A DNA stretch of 13,480 nucleotides. Origin: Bog-756 sp049521915 (GTDB lineage Bacteria; Actinomycetota; Acidimicrobiia; Acidimicrobiales; RAAP-2). The stretch lies in NCBI GenBank assembly GCA_049521915.1, contig JBEKOI010000146.1, positions 1-13,480 of the forward strand, written 5' to 3'. Of this stretch, positions 8,461 to 13,480 are shown in pieces (positions within the stretch are counted from its first letter, which is position 1; every line of letters starts with the position of its first letter). A program made the position numbers and the translations under genes. The notes beneath the pieces are model-generated. The model was not told where the DNA came from, made no database searches, and saw nothing but the letters and a program-made list of their open reading frames with translations.

Positions 8461-9927
8461 GTGAGGGTACCGCTCCCCACCGACGTCACGAGGGTGACGG
8501 CCGGCCGGCCCCGAGGGCCCCGACGTCTCCGATGGGCGGCCGCGGCGGTGATCCCGATCATGGCGTCGACCATGTGGTTCGCCACCCCGGGCGGGGCCAC
8601 CACCACCTCGGCTGCGGCCCCCGTGGCCTGGACGGTGTACCACGGCAGCCCCCAGGGAACCGGGCTGGCCCTGTCGGTGACCAAGGTCAAGACCACGTCC
8701 CGGGCCTGGACGTCACCCGCGCTCGACGGCGAGCTGTACGGCGAGCCGCTGGTGTCGAACGGTCGGGTCTTCGTGGCCACCGAGGACGACACCGTCTATT
8801 CGCTGTCCGCGGCCACCGGCAAGGTGGTCTGGTCGACCCATGTGGCCACCCCGGTGCCCTCCTCGCTGCTCCCGTGCGGGGATATCGGCCCGACGGTGGG
8901 GATCACCGGGACACCGGTCATCGATACGCCACGGGACGAGATCTACGCGGTGGCCGACGAGCTCATCGGCGGGAAGCCGGCCCACGTGCTGGTCGGGCTG
9001 AAGACGACCACGGGCAAGCTCGAGATGACCCGGCGTGTCGATCCCGCCGGGGCCGCCCCTTCGGCCCTCCTGCAGCGCACCGGCCTCACGCTCGACGACG
9101 GCCACGTGATGTTCGGGTACGGCGGCAACGACGGGGACTGCGCCTCGTACCGGGGACGGGTGGTGTCGGTACCCGTGGCCGGGGGCACCCCGGTCACCTT
9201 CACCGTCGACGCGGCTGCCGGCGAGTCGCAGGGAGCGGTGTGGATGGGTGGCGCGGCGCCGGTGGTGGACAGCAAGGGCAACGTCTGGGTCGAGACGGGA
9301 AACGGCTCGGTGTACTCGAGCCACCATGCCTACGACGACAGCGACGGGGTGCTCGAGCTCTCCTCGTCGCTGCGGCTCGAGCAGTACTTCGCCCCCAGCT
9401 CGTGGCCGGCCAACAACCAGCAGGATCTCGACATGACGACCGCGCCCACGCTGTTGAGCGACGGCGACGTCCTGGTCACGGGCAAGTCCCGCATCGCCTA
9501 CCTGCTCGACGGTTCCCACCTGGGCGGCATCGGCGGCCAGCGGGCGTCGCTCGGTTCGCTGTGCAGCGACGACATCGACGGCGGCATCGCCGCCCTGGGC
9601 ACGACCGTCTACCTCCCCTGCCTGAGCGGCACCATCGCCGTCCGGGTGGTGGCATCTCCGGCCTCCATCCGGCTCCTGTGGAGCTCGGGGACCGGGGGCG
9701 GGCCGGCCTCAGCCCCACCAACGGTGCCATCCGCCAGCAGGCGCCGATCGGTGCGCCGGCCAACCACTTCTCGACGCCCGGCATCGGTGACGGCCTCCTG
9801 CTGGCCGCGTCCGCCGATCAGGTGGTGGCCTTTGCCACCACCCCCGGCGATCCGTCGGCAACCGCGCCGGCGGTGGCGGCGACGGGCACGACGCCGACCG
9901 ACCGTGCGGTACCCGCCGGCGCCGTGA
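8461..9927 (+). pseudogene. Secreted PQQ-like beta-propeller protein, 5' part; frame broken near 9700
   Basis: The reading frame from GTG 8461 gives a signal peptide: RRLRW (21-25), a hydrophobic run, then a cleavage region near TPGGATTTSA. Repeated PQQ/BamB-like propeller blades follow, for example GEPLVSNGRVFVATEDDTVY then SLSAATGKVVW (about residues 95-125), TPVIDTPRDEIYAVADE, and APVVDSKGNVWVETGNGSVY. After WSSGTGGGP (about residue 413, position 9700) the frame turns into Pro/Arg-rich nonsense ending at 9927. The genuine continuation is in another frame (see the 9708-10082 entry). A normal blade would read roughly P-V-x-x-G-x-V-x-V-x-x-x-x-G-x-x-Y before LSPTNG; that strand pair is missing. 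I therefore infer a deletion of about 15-20 codons with length 1 modulo 3, not a single-base slip. Extracellular scaffold or binding role; no quinone-binding residues can be claimed. Confidence 0.75.
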
Positions 9928-10082
9928 CCGGCTCATCCACGGTGGTCCCGAGTGCTTCGACCGTCCCGGCGGCCGCAGTGGCCGGGATCGTGCTCCTCGG
10001 CCTCGGGATGATCGGCGGCATCGCCTGGCTCAGCTGGTTCCTCCGTCGCCGGCGGCCGCGCCCGGTCCGGCCCGTCACGTAG
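9708..10082 (+). pseudogene. 3' part of the beta-propeller gene, with membrane anchor
   Basis: In the third frame the sequence continues LSPTNGAIRQQAPIGAP, then GDGLLLAASADQVVAFAT, which is a normal last propeller blade. A Thr/Ala/Pro-rich linker follows, then one transmembrane helix (AVAGIVLLGLGMIGGIAWL) and an Arg-rich cytoplasmic tail (RRRRPRPVRP), ending at TAG 10080-10082. Together with the signal peptide upstream, the intact protein would be a type I membrane protein with its propeller outside the cell. The frame is open upstream of the junction but encodes nothing sensible there. Either the gene is broken or the assembled sequence has lost a short segment. Confidence 0.75.
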
Positions 10083-10162
10083 TCACCGGAGTCCTGGCCG
10101 GCAGTGGTGTCCCGCCCGCCGTGTGCCGGACGGGGCTGCTCGTACGACGACCCAGGAGACCC

Positions 10163-10645
10163 ATGCACAACGGATTCGACCATGTGACCATCGCGGTAGC
10201 CGATCTGGAGGGGGCCACGCGCTTCTTCGGGCTGCTCGGATTCGAGGAGACCGCGGCGACTGTCGTGTCCGGCGAGCGCATGTCCGAGTACATGGGCATC
10301 CCCGACTGGGAGGCCGACCATGTCACCCTGACCCTGCGGGGAGCGGTCACCCATCAAGAGGTCCAGCTCCTCCGCTTCCATCGGCCCGCGCTGGCCGCCG
10401 TGTCCGACGAGGCCGATCTGGCCCGGCTCGGGTTCAACCACGTGTGCTTCGCCGTGGACGACCTCGATGCCACCCTGGCCAGGCTGGCGGCCGCGGGAGT
10501 GCGCACCCGCAATGAGATCATGACCTTCCACGATCGGCGGCTCGTCTTCCTGGTCGGGCCCGGGGACGTGACCGTCGAGCTGGCCGAGTGGACCGCAGAC
10601 CAGGGTGACGACGGCGGGGGGCGGCAGTCAGCGGCAGGGTCGTGA
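10163..10645 (+). CDS. VOC (glyoxalase I / extradiol dioxygenase fold) family protein
   Basis: A 160-residue protein made of two beta-alpha-beta-beta-beta modules: FDHVTIAVADLEGATRFFG (5-23) and FNHVCFAVDDLDATLARL (91-108). Candidate metal ligands fall at the canonical places of glyoxalase-fold enzymes: His7, Glu66 (HQEVQLLRF), His93 and Glu139 (VTVELAEW). The H-E-H-E set suggests a metal-dependent lyase or epimerase, for example a methylglyoxal- or methylmalonyl-CoA-type activity, but the substrate cannot be assigned. AGGAG at 10154-10158 supports the ATG at 10163; a GTG at 10121 in frame would add a basic, unconserved lead. Residues after about 146 are a low-complexity tail. The gene converges on the YbjQ-like operon, with 7 bp between stop codons. 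Confidence 0.85.
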   Translation: MHNGFDHVTIAVADLEGATRFFGLLGFEETAATVVSGERMSEYMGIPDWEADHVTLTLRGAVTHQEVQLLRFHRPALAAVSDEADLARLGFNHVCFAVDDLDATLARLAAAGVRTRNEIMTFHDRRLVFLVGPGDVTVELAEWTADQGDDGGGRQSAAGS

Positions 10646-10652
10646 GACCGGC

Positions 10653-11531
10653 TCAGCCTCCGCGCAGGGACGTGGCGTCGAAGGCCGGCAGCGGGTCGTC
10701 GAGGGGGAGGATCATCACCGGCGCCAGCTTCTTGTGCTCTGCCACCGGCCGGACCACCGTCCCATAGGTGGTGAAGCCGACGGCGTGGCCGGCGAAGTAC
10801 ATCGGGCCCTCTTCGACCTTCACCTCGACGACACCGGTGCCGTCCATGGCCAAGGCCGACTGCTGCATCCGCTCCATGGCCGACTCCCGGGCCGCGTACA
10901 TGGCTTCGGTGAAGTTGGTGAGCTCGACATTCTGCCCCTTCTGCTTGATGGCCACGCCGGCCGACCGGCGGGGGGCGTAGACGAAGCTGGCTCCCACGGC
11001 CAGGCCCATCGGGGCCCAGCCGGAGGTGTGCAGGAGGGCGAAGTCGCGACCGGAGAGGTCCGACAGGAACACGGGATCGGCGGACAGGCCGCTCGAGCCG
11101 ACCGGACGGACGGCCGTCCCCACCAGGGTCACGTCGACGTGGTTGCGGTGGACCACCGCCTCGACGTGGACGCCGACCACGCCGCGCCCGCCCATCTTGG
11201 TGCACTCCTGGTGGATGCGGTCGCCGGCGGCGGCGAAGGCCCGCATGTAGGCGTCCGAGGCCCAGGTGATCTCACCCTGGCCCCAGTTCCACACCCCGAG
11301 TGGCACCGAGTAGAGCGAGGCGCCGCACACCAGCTGGATCGGCTCCCACCCGATCGAGTGGAGGGAGAGCTCCTCGTCGATCGAGAGATCCGACGTCCGC
11401 CCACCCCGGTGGGTGGCCGACGAGCCGCTGTCGGCGGGCGCGGGCCGGTTGAGGAACTCGGCGGCGTCGCGCATCTCCTTTTTGAGATCGGCGGCCTCGG
11501 CGCCGGCTCCGAAGGTGGCGTCCGGGCTCAC
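10653..11531 (-). CDS. Tandem YbjQ/UPF0145-like protein, last gene of the operon
   Basis: 292 residues with two YbjQ-like domains. Domain 1 (about 46-143) runs from RTSDLSIDEELSLHSIGWEP to VDVTLVGTAVRP. Domain 2 (about 154-263) runs from VFLSDLSGRDFALLHTSGWAP to GFTTYGTVVRP. The family core, a helix followed by a GVVGV strand, is seen as AGDRIHQECTKMGGRGVVGV and MYAARESAMERM then GTGVVEVKVE. YbjQ (PF01906) proteins are small, oligomeric and often labelled putative heavy-metal-binding; their function is not established. The first 45 residues are a helical or disordered extension (LKKEMRDAAEFLNRP). The start is the GTG at 11531, which overlaps the upstream stop as GTGA and implies coupled translation; no Shine-Dalgarno sequence is seen. 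An ATG at 11612 in frame would extend it into the upstream gene and is unlikely. Confidence 0.85.
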   Translation of the reverse strand: MSPDATFGAGAEAADLKKEMRDAAEFLNRPAPADSGSSATHRGGRTSDLSIDEELSLHSIGWEPIQLVCGASLYSVPLGVWNWGQGEITWASDAYMRAFAAAGDRIHQECTKMGGRGVVGVHVEAVVHRNHVDVTLVGTAVRPVGSSGLSADPVFLSDLSGRDFALLHTSGWAPMGLAVGASFVYAPRRSAGVAIKQKGQNVELTNFTEAMYAARESAMERMQQSALAMDGTGVVEVKVEEGPMYFAGHAVGFTTYGTVVRPVAEHKKLAPVMILPLDDPLPAFDATSLRGG

Positions 11532-11866
11532 AGCATGCGCACCGTGGGTCGGGGGGTCGGCATCGGGTCGAATTTCTTGAACCGGCGCACCCGGTTCCCG
11601 CGCAGGATGCACTGGAGCTCGGCGTCGCCCTGGCCGAGCTCGCGCTCGGTGGTGACCATCGAGGCCCCGTGGAGCGAGTCGGTGCCGAGCTGGGACCGCA
11701 GTTGTTGCCGGGCGATGCGGCGCACGGCCATGTGGGCCTTGGACGTCTGCTCGATCTCACCGGTGGTCGACTGGAACCCCCAGCTGGATCCGGAACCCTC
11801 GGTCAGGTACTCGGTCAGGCAGTAGGCCCAGACCCGTACCGAAGCCACCGTGGCGGCGATGGACAC
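11528..11866 (-). pseudogene. C-terminal piece of the middle YbjQ-like paralogue
   Basis: From a GTG at 11866 this frame encodes 112 residues beginning VSIAATVASVRVWAYCLTEY. They correspond to the second strand of a YbjQ-like domain (compare GLVMGTCVYH in the upstream paralogue). It continues through a helix (EIEQTSKAHMAVRRIARQQL) to the final strand and a basic tail (VRRFKKFDP). The beginning of that domain, equivalent to FTSDLSGQDFWTLMQTGYIP, is absent. This piece shares 52 bp with the end of the N-terminal frame (11815-12360). It may be read only by restart at the GTG 11866, or it may belong to one gene interrupted by a deletion. Its stop overlaps the next gene's GTG by 4 bp, so coupling depends on this frame being translated. 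Confidence 0.7.
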
Positions 11867-12360
11867 GGGCGGCCGTCGGCCGGCGGCTGACCGCCCGCCA
11901 CCTTCACCGCCGTGCCCTGCACGCGGAACTCCAGCACGCCGATGTCGCCGAGCCGCTCTGATGCATCCACCAGACCGACGACGCCGTGGGCGCCGACGGC
12001 GGTCGCCTCTTCGATCATACGCTCGTAGGCCGAGCCGAATCCCTGTTGCCAGGCGTCCTCGATCCACGACTGCTCGTAGTTCTGCCCCCAGCTCCGGTGC
12101 TCGGCCGAGACGAACCCGTGGGGGCACTGCCAGCTCTCCGAGTAGCCGTTCCCCTGGAAGGGAGCTCCGAAGGTCCCGTAGGGGGAGCCCATCCCGTACC
12201 ACTGCCACTGCATGACGCAGAATCCCTGCACGAAGCCGACCGGTTCCAGTCCCATCTGCAGGCAGGCGGCAAAGTCGGGCACGGTGAGGCCCGAGGTGAA
12301 CGCGCCCTCGGCGAAGCGCCGGGTGGCAGCTTCGGGAAGGTCGTCCGGCCGGGTGGCCAT
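11815..12360 (-). pseudogene. N-terminal piece of the middle YbjQ-like paralogue
   Basis: 181 codons from ATG 12360, which shares one base with the upstream stop (TGATG). Domain 1 runs from FTSGLTVPDFAACLQMGLEP (21-40) to FRVQGTAVKV (145-154), and the core helix and strand AYERMIEEATAVGAHGVVGL lie at 111-130. Unlike its neighbours it carries an aromatic-rich insertion at about 50-100 (QWQWYGMGSPYG, SWQCPHGF, WGQNYEQSW) with Cys79 and His81 in a CPH motif. After ADGRP (161-165, position about 11866) the frame runs into a Pro/Arg/Trp nonsense tail to TGA at 11815. The sister genes have 33-35 residues between GTAVK/R and the next GxxxG strand; this one has about 13, so about 20 residues appear deleted with a frame change. 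Confidence 0.75.
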
Positions 12361-13157
12361 CAGTTGTCGAGCGAGATGATGGTGGTGGGTGTGGGGAGCG
12401 TGACCGACTCGGAGGTCTTGCCCACCGCCGTCCCGAGCGACAGGAACTCGATGGTGTGACTGCCCCACTGGTGGGACTTCTCCTCGAGCCGGACCCCGAC
12501 GATGCCTGAGGCGTCTAACCGGGTGGCCTCGTCCTGCATCCGGGTCATGGCCAGCTCGCGTGCCTCGTACAGGGCCTGGGTGAAGTTGGGGAGCTCGACG
12601 TTCTGCCCGGCCGATCCCAACGTCTGGCCGAGCCCGCGGTGGGCGATGTGGTACACGCAGGTACCCATGACCAGGCCCTGGGGGATGTAGCCGGTCTGCA
12701 TGAGGGTCCAGAAATCCTGGCCCGAGAGGTCGGAGGTGAACGGCTTGCCCAGCTTGTTGAGGTGGGACACGCCGCTCTCGGCCTTGACCGCGGTGCCCAC
12801 GGCGATGAACTCGGCGGCGTCCTTGCCCCACTCGTAGTAGTTCACGTCCAGCCTCACCCCGACCACGCCGTCGGCCCCGAGCTCGGCGGCCTCCTCCTCC
12901 ATCCGGTTCATGGCCAGCTCCCTGGCCTCGTACATGGCGCCGGTCAGCTTGGTCAGCTCCTGGCTCTGTCCCCACTTCCGGGTCTGGATACCGGTGTGGT
13001 AGATCGAGGACCCCATCACGAACCCGAGCGGGTGGAAGCCCACCTCCTTGATGAGCAGGAACTCGTTCACCGACAGGTCCGAGGTGAACAGCCCGTGCTC
13101 GAGCTCCTCGAGCCTGTGCCCGGCCTCCTTGGGGAGGTCCTGCGGTGCGTCCGTCAT
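12360..13157 (-). CDS. Tandem YbjQ/UPF0145-like protein
   Basis: 265 residues with two clear YbjQ-like domains. Domain 1 (24-125) contains FTSDLSVNEF, FVMGSSIYH, then MYEARELAMNRMEEEA and LGADGVVGVRLD, ending IAVGTAVK. Domain 2 (140-246) has the same order: FTSDLSGQDFWTLMQTGYIP, LVMGTCVYH, LYEARELAMTRMQDEA, LDASGIVGVRLEE and LSLGTAVG. The ARELAMxRM helix followed by GVRL is the family signature of PF01906. The two halves are clearly duplicates of one another. This is the best-preserved member and a good reference for the other two. There is no signal peptide or membrane segment, so a cytoplasmic place is likely. AGGAGG (13169-13164) lies 6 bases before the ATG. The ATG overlaps the upstream stop as ATGA, and its own TGA shares a base with the next ATG. 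Confidence 0.9.
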   Translation of the reverse strand: MTDAPQDLPKEAGHRLEELEHGLFTSDLSVNEFLLIKEVGFHPLGFVMGSSIYHTGIQTRKWGQSQELTKLTGAMYEARELAMNRMEEEAAELGADGVVGVRLDVNYYEWGKDAAEFIAVGTAVKAESGVSHLNKLGKPFTSDLSGQDFWTLMQTGYIPQGLVMGTCVYHIAHRGLGQTLGSAGQNVELPNFTQALYEARELAMTRMQDEATRLDASGIVGVRLEEKSHQWGSHTIEFLSLGTAVGKTSESVTLPTPTTIISLDN

Positions 13158-13480
13158 GTCGTGCCTCCTATGACCATGCCCTCGAGTGCCTGGCGCACCG
13201 CCTGGCTGTGTGCGGCTTCGGCTTTGAGCACGACCAGCAGCCGGGCCAGCCAGTCGTCCGCGCTCACCTTCTCACTCCGGATGCGGATGCCGCCGGACGA
13301 ATGGCCGATGGTGCACCGGAGCGTGCTCCCGTCCACCTCGGCGTCGAACTGGTCGTCGTCCAGAGTGATCCGGATGGATCGGATCTCATCCGACTTCTTG
13401 AACCGCCCCCCCGAGCGCTGCACCACGAGGCGCGGCCCGAGCGCCTCGGCCAGTTGATCGGCGAGCGCCTTCACCAGGAT
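13154..13480 (-). CDS. Conserved small protein heading the YbjQ-like operon (5' end outside window)
   Basis: The frame is open to the right edge. A GTG at 13474 would give 106 residues, but the codons before it (CTG, ATC) are also open, so the true start may lie outside. Recognisable blocks: RFKKSDEIRSIRITLDDDQF, a strand-rich middle ending CTIGHSSGGIRIRSEKV, and a C-terminal helical half DDWLARLLVVLKAEAAHSQ then VRQALEGMVIGG. I know no function for it. It ends with a 4-bp ATGA overlap into the first YbjQ-like gene, which argues that the proteins are made together and may act together. It shows no similarity to the YbjQ-like domains themselves. Confidence 0.75.
   Translation of the reverse strand: MLVKALADQLAEALGPRLVVQRSGGRFKKSDEIRSIRITLDDDQFDAEVDGSTLRCTIGHSSGGIRIRSEKVSADDWLARLLVVLKAEAAHSQAVRQALEGMVIGGTT

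Noticed and set aside
9690..9715. Programmed -1 frameshift in the beta-propeller gene
   Set aside because: The G-rich stretch has no good X-XXY-YYZ slippery heptamer in the right phase, and a shift would not supply the missing blade strands. Deletion or assembly error fits better.
10653..13157. Calling the YbjQ-like proteins heavy-metal-binding
   Set aside because: The label comes from family naming. The six domains share no conserved Cys/His ligand set, so I leave the function open.
13158..13480. GTG 13474 as a secure start of the small protein
   Set aside because: The frame stays open to the window edge and too little upstream sequence is visible to judge a ribosome site.

Overview
The window is GC-rich, with almost no A/T-rich DNA between genes. 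It has GTG starts, TAnnnT-type -10 hexamers placed 6-7 bases before start codons (leaderless transcripts), and a biotin synthase N-terminus of actinobacterial type. Together with an ACAD10/11-like acyl-CoA dehydrogenase this points to an actinomycetote, most likely of the Acidimicrobiia. The class-level placement is inference from protein character, not from a search. I see no phage, IS element, CRISPR array, tRNA or rRNA: it reads as chromosomal core plus lineage-specific genes.

Left part (1-5023): a truncated bioB runs leftward from 270. It diverges from an acyl-CoA dehydrogenase gene (325-1623), and the two candidate -10 hexamers overlap. The dehydrogenase converges on ahcY (S-adenosylhomocysteine hydrolase, minus strand, 3097-1649). 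A divergent gene at 3380-5023 encodes a secreted lipoprotein with a predicted right-handed beta-helix.

Middle (5024-10645): metY and metX overlap by 4 bp and form the acetylated direct-sulfhydrylation route from homoserine to homocysteine. AhcY also yields homocysteine, so homocysteine is the shared metabolite of these three genes. Next comes a conserved protein with a C-terminal segment resembling a ribbon-helix-helix fold (7763-8383). It is preceded by an unusually A/T-rich promoter region carrying a direct repeat and a hyphenated palindrome. Then follows a secreted, membrane-anchored beta-propeller (PQQ-like) gene whose reading frame is broken at about 9700, and a small VOC/glyoxalase-fold protein.

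Right part (10653-13480, minus strand): a tightly coupled operon. It holds a conserved small protein (5' end outside the window) and three paralogues, each built of two YbjQ/UPF0145-like domains, joined by ATGA, TGATG and GTGA overlaps. The middle paralogue lacks about 20 residues at the start of its second domain and changes frame there.

The most noteworthy points are: (1) the three-gene, six-domain YbjQ-like operon with its small partner; (2) two independent frame-breaking gaps of similar apparent size, both at GGCC-type microhomology and both needing a missing length of 1 modulo 3; and (3) the candidate self-regulating ribbon-helix-helix locus at 7690-8383.
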